NCBI RefSeq assembly: GCF_030546805.1
Contig: NZ_JAUOPC010000018.1
Coordinates: 1 to 64,000 of the forward strand
Direction of reading: 5' to 3'
Length of the DNA: 64,000 bases
Source of the DNA: Cyclobacterium sp. 1_MG-2023
Lineage (GTDB): Bacteria > Bacteroidota > Bacteroidia > Cytophagales > Cyclobacteriaceae
The notes beneath the pieces were generated by a model. It worked only from the letters and a program-made list of their open reading frames with translations, searched no databases and was not told the DNA's origin. The position numbers were made by a program, and so were the translations under genes. This document shows positions 45,400-55,685 of the stretch, one piece after another; the first letter of the stretch is position 1; every line of letters begins with the position of its first letter.

Positions 45400-47286
45400 A
45401 TGAGTGACCAGATCAAACACGAGTGTGGGATTGCAATGATTCGGCTTCGAAAACCATTGCAATATTATATTGACAAGTACAATACCCCGTTTTATGCCGC
45501 CAATAGGTTGTATGTTTTGATGCAGAAACAAATCAACCGTGGTCAGGATGGCGCAGGATTGGCAAATATCAAAATTAATACCCCTCCTGGTACAAGATAC
45601 ATCAGCCGATACAGGTCAGTAGAATCTGAGGCCGTTACCAAGATTTTTCAGAAAATCAATAAGAAATACAAGAAGGCCAAAAAACTGGGTACCCCTGAAG
45701 ATTTATTGGATGCTGAGTGGGTTAAAAATAATGCTGCCTTTTCAGGAGAAGTTTGGCTGGGACACCTTAGGTATGGTACACATGGGCAAAATAGCATTGA
45801 AACCTGTCATCCATTTTTGAAGCAAAACAATTGGAGAAGTAGGAACTTGGTCATGGCAGGTAATTTCAACATGACCAATGTGGAAGAACTTTTTGATATA
45901 CTGGTCAACTTGGGGCAGCATCCCAAGGAAAAAACAGATACCGTAACGGTAATGGAGAAAATCGGCCATTTTCTTGATGAAGAAAACCAAAGGATTTTTG
46001 ATAAGTATAAAGACAAATTTTCCAATGTAGAGGTTACGGAGGTAATCGAACAGGAGCTCGATGTTGCGAGAATATTGAGGAGAAGTTGCAGAGATTTTGA
46101 TGGAGGCTATGCCATGGCAGGGCTAATAGGAAATGGTGCCGGCTTTGTGGTAAGAGATCCTATTGGGATTAGGCCGGCTTATTACTATGCAGATGATGAA
46201 ATCGTAGTGGTGGCCTCAGAAAAGCCACCAATCAAAACTGCTTTTGATATTGATTACAAGCAAATAAAGGAAATTCAACCCGGCAATGCGCTCATTTTTA
46301 ATAAGGATGGGTCATATGGGGAGTTCGAAATTATCCCTCCAAAGGAGAAAAAATCCTGTAGTTTTGAAAGGATTTATTTTTCAAGAGGAACTGACCCTGA
46401 TATTTATAAAGAGCGAAAAAATCTAGGCAGGGCTTTGGTACCTCAGATATTGAAAGCCATTGATTTTGATCTTAAGAATACCGTTTTTTCCTATATTCCC
46501 AATACTGCTGAAACTGCTTATTATGGAATGATAGAAGGCCTTGAAGATTACCTTAGTGCCAAAAGAAAAGAAATTCTGATAGAAGGTAAACCGCATTTGG
46601 ATGATCTAGGTGAGTTGCTAAATTTCAGGCCGAGAGTCGAAAAACTGGTCAGCAAGGATGTCAAATTGAGAACATTTATCACCAATGACTCTGATAGGGA
46701 TGTAATGGTGTCAAATGTTTATGACACAACCTATGAGGTAATCAGATCAGGGATAGATACCATTGTTTTAATTGATGACAGTATCGTCAGAGGAACCACT
46801 ATCGAAAAAAGTGTCCTCACAACCTTAGACAAGCTTGAGCCAAAGCGCATCATTATTGTTTCTTCTGCCCCTCAAATAAGGTTTCCTGATTGCTATGGTA
46901 TAGACATGTCCAGGATGAAAGATTTTATCGCTTTTAGGGCAGCCGTTCAATTGATAGAGGACAATGATGGAATGGATAATCTTTTGGAAAGGGTTTATGA
47001 CAAATGTGTAGCTCATCCTGAGTCAGAAGAGAATTATGTAAAGGAGATTTACGAACCTTTTACAGATCAAGAAATCTCTGATAAAATTGCTTCTATTATT
47101 ACTTCCGAAAATATCAAGGCAGGCGTTCATGTGATTTACCAAACGGTAGACAATCTTCATTCGTCCTGTCCGGCCCATACTGGAGACTGGTATTTTACAG
47201 GAAACTTCCCTACCAAGGGAGGGATTCGAGTGGTGAAAAAAGCCTTTGTCAATTATATGGAAGGAAAAGAAGAAAGGGCGTATTAA
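45400..47286 (+). CDS. purF: Amidophosphoribosyltransferase
   Basis: A 628-residue enzyme producing phosphoribosylamine from PRPP and glutamine, the first purine step. The glutaminase nucleophile is Cys 9 (HECGIAMIRL), so an 8-residue propeptide must be removed. The PRTase domain holds the PRPP loop TIVLIDDSIVRGTTIEKS near 450. It is longer than the E. coli enzyme (505) through inserts in the glutaminase half and a C-terminal extension (DQEISDKIA to the end), as seen in the long Bacteroidota form. The M42 peptidase gene follows by 12 bp. Confidence 0.93.
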   Translation: MSDQIKHECGIAMIRLRKPLQYYIDKYNTPFYAANRLYVLMQKQINRGQDGAGLANIKINTPPGTRYISRYRSVESEAVTKIFQKINKKYKKAKKLGTPEDLLDAEWVKNNAAFSGEVWLGHLRYGTHGQNSIETCHPFLKQNNWRSRNLVMAGNFNMTNVEELFDILVNLGQHPKEKTDTVTVMEKIGHFLDEENQRIFDKYKDKFSNVEVTEVIEQELDVARILRRSCRDFDGGYAMAGLIGNGAGFVVRDPIGIRPAYYYADDEIVVVASEKPPIKTAFDIDYKQIKEIQPGNALIFNKDGSYGEFEIIPPKEKKSCSFERIYFSRGTDPDIYKERKNLGRALVPQILKAIDFDLKNTVFSYIPNTAETAYYGMIEGLEDYLSAKRKEILIEGKPHLDDLGELLNFRPRVEKLVSKDVKLRTFITNDSDRDVMVSNVYDTTYEVIRSGIDTIVLIDDSIVRGTTIEKSVLTTLDKLEPKRIIIVSSAPQIRFPDCYGIDMSRMKDFIAFRAAVQLIEDNDGMDNLLERVYDKCVAHPESEENYVKEIYEPFTDQEISDKIASIITSENIKAGVHVIYQTVDNLHSSCPAHTGDWYFTGNFPTKGGIRVVKKAFVNYMEGKEERAY

Positions 47287-47298
47287 ACCAAGGTATAA

Positions 47299-48351
47299 AT
47301 GATTGATGTTGCTTTATTAAAAGAGATTTGTGAACTGCCGGGTGCTCCCGGTTTTGAGAAAAAAATCAGAGATTTTATCCTAGAAAAAGCCAAAGGCTTG
47401 GTAGATGAAATTGCTGTAGATAATTTAGGGAATGTCATTGCAATAAAGAAAGGCCAGAGAAACCCTGAGGGAAAGAAAGTAATGGTGGCTGCTCATATGG
47501 ATGAGATAGGCTTTATTGTTACCCATATAGATGACAATGGTTTTTTGAGATTTCATACCCTTGGTGGCTTTGATCCGAAAACCCTTACGGCGCAGCGTGT
47601 AATTATTCATGGGAAAGATAAGGATATAATGGGCGTGATGGGTACCAAGCCTATACACGTGATGACCCCGGAAGAAAAAAACAAGCTGCCTAAAATTTCA
47701 GATTACTTTATTGATCTCGGAATGGATAAGGAAGAGGTTGAGAAATGGATTGAAGTAGGCGACCCCATCACCCGTGAACGTGAATTGGTGGAGATGGGCA
47801 ATTGTGTCAACTGTAAGTCTATTGACAACAGAATTGCTGTTTTTATTTTATTGGAAACATTGAGGGTGTTGGAAGCTCCTGCCTATGATGTATATGCTAC
47901 CTTCACTGTGCAGGAAGAAGTTGGTATACGGGGTGCACAGGTTTCTGCACACCATATTGATCCTGATTTTGGAATTGCACTTGATACCACGATTGCTTTT
48001 GACCTTCCGGGTGCTGCAGCACATGAGAAAATAACGGAATTGGGCAAGGGTACTGCCATCAAAATCATGGATGCTTCGGCCATATGTGATTATAGAATGG
48101 TTGCCTTTTTGAAGAAGACAGCTACCAAAAATAAAATCCCTTTTCAAACAGAGATTTTAACAGCTGGAGGTACAGATACTGCCGGAGTGCAGCGAATGGG
48201 GAGAAAAGGAGCCATCGCAGGAGCCATTTCAATTCCTACCAGACATTTGCACCAAGTTATTGAAATGGCTAATAAAGAAGATGTTCAATCAAGCATTCAA
48301 CTTCTTAAAGCAAGCTTGGAAGAAATGGATAGTTTTGATTGGTCGCATTAA
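47299..48351 (+). CDS. M42 family metallopeptidase (glutamyl aminopeptidase/endoglucanase-like)
   Basis: A 350-residue dinuclear-metal aminopeptidase. Ligand and catalytic motifs are in order: AAHMDEIGFIV near 67, KSIDNRIAV near 175, QEEVGIRGAQ near 206, ALDTTIAFD near 228 and TRHLHQVIE near 314. M42 enzymes form large dodecameric shells that trim peptides in the cytosol. It is close behind purF and probably co-transcribed. A strong bidirectional hairpin lies 70 bp after the stop. Confidence 0.92.
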   Translation: MIDVALLKEICELPGAPGFEKKIRDFILEKAKGLVDEIAVDNLGNVIAIKKGQRNPEGKKVMVAAHMDEIGFIVTHIDDNGFLRFHTLGGFDPKTLTAQRVIIHGKDKDIMGVMGTKPIHVMTPEEKNKLPKISDYFIDLGMDKEEVEKWIEVGDPITRERELVEMGNCVNCKSIDNRIAVFILLETLRVLEAPAYDVYATFTVQEEVGIRGAQVSAHHIDPDFGIALDTTIAFDLPGAAAHEKITELGKGTAIKIMDASAICDYRMVAFLKKTATKNKIPFQTEILTAGGTDTAGVQRMGRKGAIAGAISIPTRHLHQVIEMANKEDVQSSIQLLKASLEEMDSFDWSH

Positions 48352-48420
48352 GTACTTGCCTTTCCATATCCCCTCCTTTAGATAAATTGATCTGGTATAT
48401 GATTTTACTAATCGAAAATT

Positions 48421-48457
48421 AAAAATGTCCCGTATTTTTTAAATGCGGGACATTTTT
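48421..48457. terminator. Bidirectional terminator
   Basis: Perfect 12-bp arms AAAAATGTCCCG / CGGGACATTTTT (48421-48432, 48446-48457) give a GC stem flanked by A and T tracts in both directions. It can end both the M42 gene and the minus-strand genes opposite. Confidence 0.9.
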
Positions 48458-48567
48458 ATGTAATCTTGATAATTTTAATGGCTTTGGTTGGGCAGCCTTC
48501 GTGAATGGAATTTAGGATTTCACTTTCTTTTTCGAAGCCTTCTTTCCCAGATACCTTTTCAAGTCAT
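48456..48567 (-). pseudogene. Possible C-terminal relic of a ferredoxin
   Basis: A minus-strand frame shifted relative to the adjacent gene reads LEKVSGKEGF, then SEILNSIHEGCPTKAIKIIKIT in two parts, up to a TAA at 48456. The GCPTKAI motif and length to the stop resemble the end of small ferredoxins (last cluster cysteine in CPTxAI). The frame is closed upstream by TGA, and it overlaps the 3' end of the neighbouring gene, so at most a fragment remains. Confidence 0.3.
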
Positions 48568-48961
48568 CATAACCCAAGTGTTCGTGGTTACTGATCGAAA
48601 AGGAGTATTTGTCTGTAAAAACCAAAATTAGCTGTTTGAAAACTTTTTTATTGGCGACTACTTCCTCTTCTTGCCAAGCCAGTAAGTCTGTCATACTGTA
48701 TTTTTTTCGCTGGCCTTTGAGTGGGAGCCAGATTTCAATCTTGTCTTTTCCTGCAGCTAAAAATTTGTATCCTGCCATCATCTTTACCAATATAAGCAAT
48801 AGTACTATGGTAATGAGGGTGCATCCAATCAGGTAAAAAAGGAAAGGGAATTCACGTGACTGGTTAAAGTCATACAACAAATAACTTAAGCCGATGAATA
48901 ATAGAAGGACCACAAACCCTAGGGACATGTAGGTACTTTTTTTTGGTTTACAACTTACCAT
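48512..48961 (-). CDS. Two-helix membrane protein, PH-like domain
   Basis: A 149-residue protein with two adjacent membrane helices (about 13-29 and 40-62) and a cytosolic part (KIEIWLPLKGQRKKYSMTDLLAWQEEEVVANKKVFKQLILVFTD) that looks like a bacterial PH-type domain. The C-terminus is very basic (KKASKKKVKS). No specific function recognised. The start overlaps the end of acpH by 14 bp on the same strand. Confidence 0.65.
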   Translation of the reverse strand: MVSCKPKKSTYMSLGFVVLLLFIGLSYLLYDFNQSREFPFLFYLIGCTLITIVLLLILVKMMAGYKFLAAGKDKIEIWLPLKGQRKKYSMTDLLAWQEEEVVANKKVFKQLILVFTDKYSFSISNHEHLGYDDLKRYLGKKASKKKVKS

Positions 48962-49553
48962 CTCTATTTTGTAATTGTTTCAATTTGCTTTTTGAGAAAT
49001 CTATTAATTCAGAAAAGAATTGAATAAAATAAGATTCGAAAACAGCATGATTTTCTTCAAGAAATTGAGGCGCTAATTCCATTTTTGAATCAAATGATGT
49101 CCGGTATGATAACCCCGTGAACGACCGCTGTATACCAGCCTTAGTGCCATAGGCTATCAACCAGTTTTCTTTCTTCATGTACTTAAAAGGCATCAGAAAC
49201 TTCGGAGGAAGAATCGATTTGTTGGCGTCCAATAAATCGTAAACTGATTGAGCAAACTCCTCTAAAGGTACATTACTGTATTTTTGCCAATGAATGGCCA
49301 AGAAGTAATCGAAGTACATATCTGTAATCACAGAAGAATATCTTGAAAATTCAGGCTTTAAAATTTCTTGGGCTTCCTTAACCAGTTTATGTTTGTCTGT
49401 GAAACTATCGATTTCTCTATGTAGCATGATTCCCGTGACAATTTCTCTTTCAAATTGTTCATCAATTTTTCCTCTAACAAAATCCCCGATAAAATTACCG
49501 ATTAATACTTTGGGCTGGTCAAAGGATAAGTAAGCATGTGCTAAGAAATTCAT
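48948..49553 (-). CDS. acpH: Acyl carrier protein phosphodiesterase-like protein
   Basis: A 201-residue member of the AcpH (DUF479) family, which removes the phosphopantetheine arm from ACP. Typical features are MNFLAHAYLS at the start, GNFIGDFVRGK near 20, GIMLHREIDSFTD near 41 and DMYFDYFLAIHW near 77, with His and Asp residues expected for an HD-like site. Normal length. Divergent from the helicase gene at 49630. Confidence 0.9.
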   Translation of the reverse strand: MNFLAHAYLSFDQPKVLIGNFIGDFVRGKIDEQFEREIVTGIMLHREIDSFTDKHKLVKEAQEILKPEFSRYSSVITDMYFDYFLAIHWQKYSNVPLEEFAQSVYDLLDANKSILPPKFLMPFKYMKKENWLIAYGTKAGIQRSFTGLSYRTSFDSKMELAPQFLEENHAVFESYFIQFFSELIDFSKSKLKQLQNRDGKL

Positions 49554-49629
49554 GCGATTAAAAAAGGAATGATTGACTAAATTTAGGAATGATTTACTTA
49601 ACCTTGAATCTTAATATATCAAATAACAA

Positions 49630-51558
49630 ATGACAAATATAGCGGAAGAATTATTATATACCACAAAACTTTTACAAATGGAATGGGCCGAAGACCTTGC
49701 CCAATTCAGATCTTTGACTTTTAGAAAATCCATCAAGGACAAAGTACAGGCAGGAGTTTGTTGGTATCCGGTGCAGTTGAATAAAATAAAATGGTCTTTT
49801 TCAGATCAGTTGGTGATTGAAATTTCAGTCAAAGAAGCTTTGTCAAACCATGGGTTTCATTCAGGTAAATCCATTAGTTTGTTTTCCAATGCAGAGGAAA
49901 ATGACATTCAAACAACCTACCTTAATGGGGTAGTAAACAATGTCAAAGGTAATGTGATGACATTAAGTTTGAATACCGAACGTCTTCCCGATTGGGTAAA
50001 TGAAGGGGGGATAGGGGTTAACCTGATGTTTGATGACACTACCTATAAGGTGATGGCAAGTACCATGGAAGCAGTTACTGCATCTGAAAACAATAGGTTG
50101 GCCTATTTGAAAGAAGTGATTTTGGGACATGGAAAACCTGAATTTACGGCCCAATCGATAGGAGGGTCGGAGCTACTGAACGAGGGGCAAAACAAGGCCT
50201 TGGAGTTGATTGAACAAGCAAATGACCTGGCCATAGTACATGGGCCTCCGGGTACAGGCAAAACCACCACCCTAGTACAGGCAATTGCATCTGCCACGCA
50301 CAAGTATGACCAAGTATTGGTATGTGCCCCTAGTAACGCAGCGGTTGATTTATTGGTGGAAAGAATGGGGGACGCGAATCTGGACGTGCTACGGATAGGT
50401 CATCCGGCAAGAATAGATGAGAAAATAATTCAGCGAACTTTAGATGCGAAAATTCTGGCACACCCCTCCTATAAAGAATATAAAAAATTACGTAAAGCGG
50501 CAGAGGAATACCGACGGAAAGCCAATAAGTTTAAGCGAAATTTTGGACATGCTGAAAGGGAGAAGCGGAAAATGAATTATAATGAGGCCGGTAAATGTCA
50601 AGCAGAAGCAAGGCAGTTGTATGATTACATGACCCATTCCATTCTTGGCTCCTGCCAAGTGGTTGCCTGTACCTTGGTGGGTGCAGCATCTAATCTGCTG
50701 AAAAATAAGGTTTTTCAGGTTGTATTTCTGGATGAAGCTGCCCAAGGGCTGGAACCGGCCACCTGGATTCCAGTAACAAAAGCACAAAAGGTAGTATTGG
50801 CAGGAGATCATTGTCAGCTACCTCCTACGATCAAATCCAGAGAAGCAGCCAAAGGACTTCAAAACACGCTCTTTGAGAAAGCCATTACCAATCAACCTGA
50901 AGCAGCTCAGCTTTTGTCCGTACAATATAGGATGGCGGCGGAAATTATGGGGTTTTCAAACCTCGCTTTTTATGACAATAAATTAATCGCAGCAGCCAAT
51001 ACCCAAAATCATTATTTGGAAGAAGGGGAAGCGTCTTTGGCCTTTGTAGATACTGCCGGTAGTGGGTTTTTGGAATTCAGAGACAGGGAAACCCTTAGCA
51101 TTAGCAATAAAGAAGAAGCCTTTATGTTGCTTACCTTATTAAAGGATTTATTGAAGAGGATAGGAATAAATAAGAATGAAAGCCAAGCTTGGCAAGTAGG
51201 TTTGATTGCTCCCTACAGTGCACAGGTGAGGCTATTAAAGGAAATGGTAGCCCTGGACCCGGAGTGGCTATTCCTCAAACAAATGGATCAAAATTTGACC
51301 ATCAGTACGGTGGATGGCTTTCAGGGCCAGGAGCGGGACATTATCCTCATTAGCCTTACCCGATCAAATGAGCAAGGTGAAATTGGTTTTTTAGCGGATA
51401 CCAGAAGAATGAATGTGGCACTGACCCGCGCAAAAAGAAAACTCATTGTATTAGGTGACAGTGCAACCATTGGCAACAATGGCTTTTATCAGTCCTTTCT
51501 AGATTTTGTGCAAGAGAAAGGTGCTTACCATAGCGTTTATGAATTTATGGATCAATAG
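49630..51558 (+). CDS. IGHMBP2-like superfamily 1 helicase
   Basis: A 642-residue DNA/RNA helicase. An N-terminal beta-barrel region (residues 40-160) precedes the core. Walker A GPPGTGKTTT lies near 204, VCAPSNAAVDLL, Walker B LDEAAQ near 367, GDHCQLPPT, QYRMAAEIMGF and VALTRAKRKL near 596. The protein closely follows the eukaryotic IGHMBP2/SMUBP2 design found in many bacteria; its substrate in bacteria is not established. It converges on the DUF4924 gene with 6 bp between stops. Confidence 0.9.
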   Translation: MTNIAEELLYTTKLLQMEWAEDLAQFRSLTFRKSIKDKVQAGVCWYPVQLNKIKWSFSDQLVIEISVKEALSNHGFHSGKSISLFSNAEENDIQTTYLNGVVNNVKGNVMTLSLNTERLPDWVNEGGIGVNLMFDDTTYKVMASTMEAVTASENNRLAYLKEVILGHGKPEFTAQSIGGSELLNEGQNKALELIEQANDLAIVHGPPGTGKTTTLVQAIASATHKYDQVLVCAPSNAAVDLLVERMGDANLDVLRIGHPARIDEKIIQRTLDAKILAHPSYKEYKKLRKAAEEYRRKANKFKRNFGHAEREKRKMNYNEAGKCQAEARQLYDYMTHSILGSCQVVACTLVGAASNLLKNKVFQVVFLDEAAQGLEPATWIPVTKAQKVVLAGDHCQLPPTIKSREAAKGLQNTLFEKAITNQPEAAQLLSVQYRMAAEIMGFSNLAFYDNKLIAAANTQNHYLEEGEASLAFVDTAGSGFLEFRDRETLSISNKEEAFMLLTLLKDLLKRIGINKNESQAWQVGLIAPYSAQVRLLKEMVALDPEWLFLKQMDQNLTISTVDGFQGQERDIILISLTRSNEQGEIGFLADTRRMNVALTRAKRKLIVLGDSATIGNNGFYQSFLDFVQEKGAYHSVYEFMDQ

Positions 51559-51564
51559 TTTCTC

Positions 51565-52104
51565 TTATTCTGTTTTTGCTTCATAACCACTCATATAAGC
51601 ATGGTTTAACAGAGCCAGTGTGTCTCCGAAACTAGAAGCTGCATTCATGATATCTTCAGGAATTTCATGTCCGTTTAATTTACTTAGCAAAATCCCATAG
51701 AGGGTATTGATGAAAATTTGGATTTCATGCTCAGGAACGTCTTCTTGGCTTTCAGCTATTAATTGTAGCAAGTGGGGCTGGGTTTTGCGGTAAACAGCAA
51801 TATACTCGGTTTCTTCTTTTAATAGTTGCCAGTGAATTTTAGCCAGGTGATCTACCAGTTTTTGTGTTTTTTGTAGGTGGCCTTTTTCTTGAATTCCCTC
51901 TTGCTCCATTTCCTGAATCATACCTGAAAGCCATAACTTTGTTTCCTCTTTGTCTTCGGTTTGGACATTTTTGTGTCCCAAGACATATTCATTGACCTCT
52001 TTCATATCAAATTGGTATGCCCTAAGCAAGTCTTCCATTCGATACAAGTACAAAATGTATTCGATAATATTTTCTTTTTTCTTTTTGTCCGCTATAGATT
52101 TCAT
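51565..52104 (-). CDS. DUF4924 family helical protein
   Basis: The ATG at 52104 gives 179 residues (the longer frame to 52164 reads through sequence unlike the family). All-helical: KKKKENIIEYILYLYRMEDLLRA at the N-terminus, KLWLSGMIQEMEQEGI near 70, KIHWQLLKEETEYIAVYR and the C-terminal FGDTLALLNHAYMSGYE. This matches a conserved Bacteroidota family with no assigned function. The DUF922-like gene ends 11 bp upstream, so both are likely one transcript. Confidence 0.78.
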   Translation of the reverse strand: MKSIADKKKKENIIEYILYLYRMEDLLRAYQFDMKEVNEYVLGHKNVQTEDKEETKLWLSGMIQEMEQEGIQEKGHLQKTQKLVDHLAKIHWQLLKEETEYIAVYRKTQPHLLQLIAESQEDVPEHEIQIFINTLYGILLSKLNGHEIPEDIMNAASSFGDTLALLNHAYMSGYEAKTE

Positions 52105-52115
52105 GTGTTTGTCTG

Positions 52116-52706
52116 CTATTCTTGTTGTAAGGCCTGAAGCTCGGATGCGATAAAACGGTCCCATCTATCTTGCATTTCAGGATTGTGAGGTTTGGTAGAC
52201 TGAGCGTCATATTGTTCATCCAGTCTTTTCCAATCTTTAAAATTCTCTTTTATGATCTTGTTTAACTGAGTTCTGTGATTCTTTTTGTCAAATTTATAAT
52301 TGTTTACTGCTTTAAGTATTCGATGGCCTATGATCTGAGCAATTAAATAATGTCCATTTTCATGATGCAGTACACGCTCTTTTGTTGCTGTATCACGAGT
52401 TTCGAAAAAGTCATTTTTCACTTGACTCAATTCTTTGTGAAGATTTATTTTAACCTCAATATCCAGACTTACATGGTCTCCTTTATTATTGATGTTTAAA
52501 ATTTCAATCTCACAAGTACTTTGGGTTATGGCATTGATTGTAGCCCTATTTCCTATTAAACTGACCTTTTTAAAGTCATTCCAATTGAGTGGCCGATTGG
52601 GGTTTATGGAAACCACACCCCCTTTTACGGCCTCGTTAATCTCACGCGGTTCGTTTGTCGAAAACAGGAGGGGCCAAAGGGTAAAGAGAAGAAAATAAAG
52701 TTTCAT
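52116..52706 (-). CDS. DUF922-like secreted zinc protease
   Basis: Starts at the ATG at 52706 (196 residues), giving a signal peptide (MKLYFLLFTLWPLLFS). The ATG at 52715 only adds three residues. The mature protein has the DUF922 layout: PLNWNDFKK near 38, a beta region with ATINAITQS, and a zinc helix VLHHENGHYLIAQIIG containing HENGH (HExxH). The C-terminal half is helical and charged. Periplasmic location and peptidase activity are inferred from the motif. Confidence 0.75.
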   Translation of the reverse strand: MKLYFLLFTLWPLLFSTNEPREINEAVKGGVVSINPNRPLNWNDFKKVSLIGNRATINAITQSTCEIEILNINNKGDHVSLDIEVKINLHKELSQVKNDFFETRDTATKERVLHHENGHYLIAQIIGHRILKAVNNYKFDKKNHRTQLNKIIKENFKDWKRLDEQYDAQSTKPHNPEMQDRWDRFIASELQALQQE

Positions 52707-52837
52707 TTGAAGCATTAGATTCAGTTATTTTCGAATTTAAGCATTATCCTCATCGCTTGAAAGTCTTCTCTACCAAGCTTCAGGTGTTAAACTTCTAATT
52801 TATATGGACAAAACATATTAAAACACTAACTATTTAC

Positions 52838-52845
52838 TACTTTTG
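52838..52845 (+). promoter_or_regulatory. -7 promoter element for lepA
   Basis: TACTTTTG, a full TAnnTTTG match, lies only 8 bp before the ATG, implying a nearly leaderless lepA transcript or use of the ATG at 52860. Confidence 0.5.
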
Positions 52846-52853
52846 CACTTAGT

Positions 52854-54647
52854 ATGAACATGGATAAAATAAGAAATTTCTGTATAATTGCCCATATTGA
52901 CCATGGCAAAAGTACACTAGCAGACCGACTTTTACAATTCACCAACACGGTGACGGAGCGGGAGATGCAAGACCAGCTATTGGATAGTATGGATTTAGAA
53001 AGGGAGCGGGGGATTACGATTAAATCGCATGCCATCCAAATGAATTTCCCTTATAAAGGGGAAGAGTATACCTTAAACCTAATAGATACTCCCGGTCATG
53101 TGGATTTTTCCTACGAAGTGTCAAGGTCTATTGCCGCATGTGAAGGTGCACTTTTGATCGTGGATGCTTCCCAGGGTATAGAGGCACAGACCATATCTAA
53201 TCTTTATCTGGCCATAGGACATGATTTGGAAATTATTCCGGTCTTAAATAAAATTGATCTTCCCGGTGCCCAGCCTGAGGTAGTTGCTGAGGAAGTAATG
53301 GAAATGATTGGCTGTGACAGAGAAGACATTGTCTTGGCTTCTGGCAAAGAAGGCATCGGTATTGAAGACATTTTAAATGCCGTGGTGGAAAAGGTGCCGG
53401 CGCCTAAAGGAGATGTAGATGCCCCTTTACAAGCCATGATCTTTGATTCCGTGTACAATCCCTTCCGAGGCGTAGAAGTACTGTTTCGAGTATTCAATGG
53501 GACTATTAATAAAGGAGACAAAATTAAGTTTGTCAATACCGGTAGAGAATATGAGGCAGATGAGATTGGAATTTTAGGAATCCAACAAAAACCACAAAAT
53601 GAATTACAAGCCGGGAATGTAGGCTATTTGATTTCAGGAATAAAAGTGGCCAAGGAAGTCAAAGTAGGGGATACCATTACCCATGTCAAAAGACCATGTA
53701 GTAATACCGTTCAAGGGTTTGAGAATGTGAAACCGATGGTTTTTGCGGGTATCTACCCGGTAGAAACAACGGATTTCGAAGAACTTAGGGCCTCTATGGA
53801 GAAACTGCAGCTCAATGATGCTTCCTTGGTTTGGGAACCGGAAACCTCAGCTGCCTTAGGATTTGGCTTTAGATGTGGATTCCTTGGAATGCTTCACATG
53901 GAAATCATTCAGGAACGGTTGGAGAGAGAGTTTGACATGACTGTCATTACCACTGTACCTTCAGTACAGTTTAGGGCCTTACTGAATGATGAAACATTTG
54001 CTGTAGTCAATGCACCCTCGGATATGCCGGAGCCAAATCTTTTCAAGCACATAGAGGAACCTTTCGTTAAAGCCTCCATCATTACCGCTTCAGATTATGT
54101 AGGACCGGTTATTCAATTGTGTATGGAGAAAAGAGGGCAAATAAAAAATCAAGTATATTTGACCTCAGACAGGGTGGAATTGACCTTCGACATGCCTTTG
54201 GTTGAAATCGTTTTTGACTTTTTTGATAAGCTTAAAACCATTTCCAGGGGTTATGCATCTTTGGATTATGAATTGATAGGGTTTAAGCAATCCCATATGG
54301 TCAGATTGGATGTGATGCTAAACGGTGAGCCTGTTGATGCCCTTTCAGCGATTGTCCATAGAGATAAAGCCTACGAATGGGGTAAGCGACTTTGTGAAAA
54401 GCTAAAGGAATTGGTACCGAGGCAAATGTTTGAAATTGCCATACAGGCAGCCATAGGAACCAAGGTTATTGCCAGAGAAACGGTAAAGGCCTTGCGAAAA
54501 AATGTATTGGCGAAATGTTACGGAGGGGATATTTCCAGAAAGAGAAAGCTCCTAGACAAGCAGAAGAAGGGTAAGAAAAGAATGCGTCAGGTAGGGAATG
54601 TGGAAGTTCCTCAAGAAGCGTTTATGGCAGTGCTTAAACTGGATTAA
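52854..54647 (+). CDS. lepA: Elongation factor 4 (LepA)
   Basis: A 597-residue translational GTPase that can back-translocate ribosomes. G motifs are [17 protein letters not shown] and NKIDLP. Domains II to V follow, with the LepA-specific C-terminal domain rich in basic residues ([26 protein letters not shown]). Either the ATG at 52854 or that at 52860 may start it (MNMDKIRNF); the second matches family starts and fits the promoter position better. It leads the lepA, folD, queE series. Confidence 0.97.
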   Translation: MNMDKIRNFCIIAHIDHGKSTLADRLLQFTNTVTEREMQDQLLDSMDLERERGITIKSHAIQMNFPYKGEEYTLNLIDTPGHVDFSYEVSRSIAACEGALLIVDASQGIEAQTISNLYLAIGHDLEIIPVLNKIDLPGAQPEVVAEEVMEMIGCDREDIVLASGKEGIGIEDILNAVVEKVPAPKGDVDAPLQAMIFDSVYNPFRGVEVLFRVFNGTINKGDKIKFVNTGREYEADEIGILGIQQKPQNELQAGNVGYLISGIKVAKEVKVGDTITHVKRPCSNTVQGFENVKPMVFAGIYPVETTDFEELRASMEKLQLNDASLVWEPETSAALGFGFRCGFLGMLHMEIIQERLEREFDMTVITTVPSVQFRALLNDETFAVVNAPSDMPEPNLFKHIEEPFVKASIITASDYVGPVIQLCMEKRGQIKNQVYLTSDRVELTFDMPLVEIVFDFFDKLKTISRGYASLDYELIGFKQSHMVRLDVMLNGEPVDALSAIVHRDKAYEWGKRLCEKLKELVPRQMFEIAIQAAIGTKVIARETVKALRKNVLAKCYGGDISRKRKLLDKQKKGKKRMRQVGNVEVPQEAFMAVLKLD

Positions 54648-54732
54648 GCTGACAGTATCAATAAAAAGAAATTACAAAGGGGTAACCTGTAGTTACTCAA
54701 TATTTTAGGAGATTTTGTAAGAAAAAATACCT

Positions 54733-55632
54733 ATGCAAGAAAGAGAAGGATTAATAAGGATTGATGGTAAGAAAACATCCGCCACCATTAAAGATGAAAT
54801 AGCTGCGGAAGTAGTTTTACTTAAAAAAAACAATAAAAAAATACCTCACCTGGCCGCAATTCTAGTTGGGAATGATGGGGCCAGTCAAACTTATGTAGGC
54901 GCAAAAGTAAAAGCTTGTGAAAAAGTTGGCTTTGGCTCTACCTTGGTAAGGTTGGAAGAAACCGTATCGGAGGAAGCGTTGCTGAATGAGGTCGAGAAAA
55001 TAAATGACAACCCGGATATTGATGGCTTGATTGTGCAACTGCCATTGCCGGACCATATATCTGTGGAAAAAGTTACGGCCAAGATCAAGCCGGAAAAAGA
55101 TGTAGATGGCTTTACCCCGGCAAATGTTGGAAGGATGACGCTGGGATGGCCGGCTTATATTGCAGCCACTCCTTATGGAATTGTTGAGTTATTAAAGCGG
55201 TATGAAATAGAGACATCTGGAAAGCATTGTGTGGTGATTGGTAGAAGTCATATTGTAGGTTCTCCTATGAGTATTTTGATGGCCAGAAATGCCTACCCGG
55301 GCAACTGTACAGTTACCATTACGCACAGTAGGACGCAGAACTTGAAAGAAATTGCAAGGAGTGCAGATATACTGATTGTAGCCATTGGGAGAGAGGGATT
55401 TGTGACCGGAGACATGGTTAAAGAAGGTGCAGTGGTGATTGATGTAGGCATTCACCGAATCCCTGATGCTTCAAAAAAGAGTGGTTTTAGGTTGGTTGGT
55501 GATGTCAACTTCCAAGAGGCAGCAGCCAAAGCCTCAGCCATTACTCCTGTACCGGGAGGGGTAGGTCCAATGACCATTGCTTCCTTATTGTACAATACTT
55601 TATTGGCAGCCAAAGGGGAAGTTTACCAATAG
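54733..55632 (+). CDS. folD: Bifunctional methylenetetrahydrofolate dehydrogenase/cyclohydrolase
   Basis: A 299-residue one-carbon enzyme interconverting 5,10-methylene- and 10-formyl-tetrahydrofolate. Family motifs: [14 protein letters not shown] near 55, VQLPLPDHI near 101, PEKDVDGF near 121, [17 protein letters not shown] near 168 and [16 protein letters not shown] near 277. Full length and intact. It follows lepA by 85 bp and precedes queE by 53 bp. Confidence 0.97.
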   Translation: MQEREGLIRIDGKKTSATIKDEIAAEVVLLKKNNKKIPHLAAILVGNDGASQTYVGAKVKACEKVGFGSTLVRLEETVSEEALLNEVEKINDNPDIDGLIVQLPLPDHISVEKVTAKIKPEKDVDGFTPANVGRMTLGWPAYIAATPYGIVELLKRYEIETSGKHCVVIGRSHIVGSPMSILMARNAYPGNCTVTITHSRTQNLKEIARSADILIVAIGREGFVTGDMVKEGAVVIDVGIHRIPDASKKSGFRLVGDVNFQEAAAKASAITPVPGGVGPMTIASLLYNTLLAAKGEVYQ

Positions 55633-55685
55633 GGTTTTTAATTAATGTAAACAAAGCGGTTCAATTACCCGCTAGACCAAAAATT

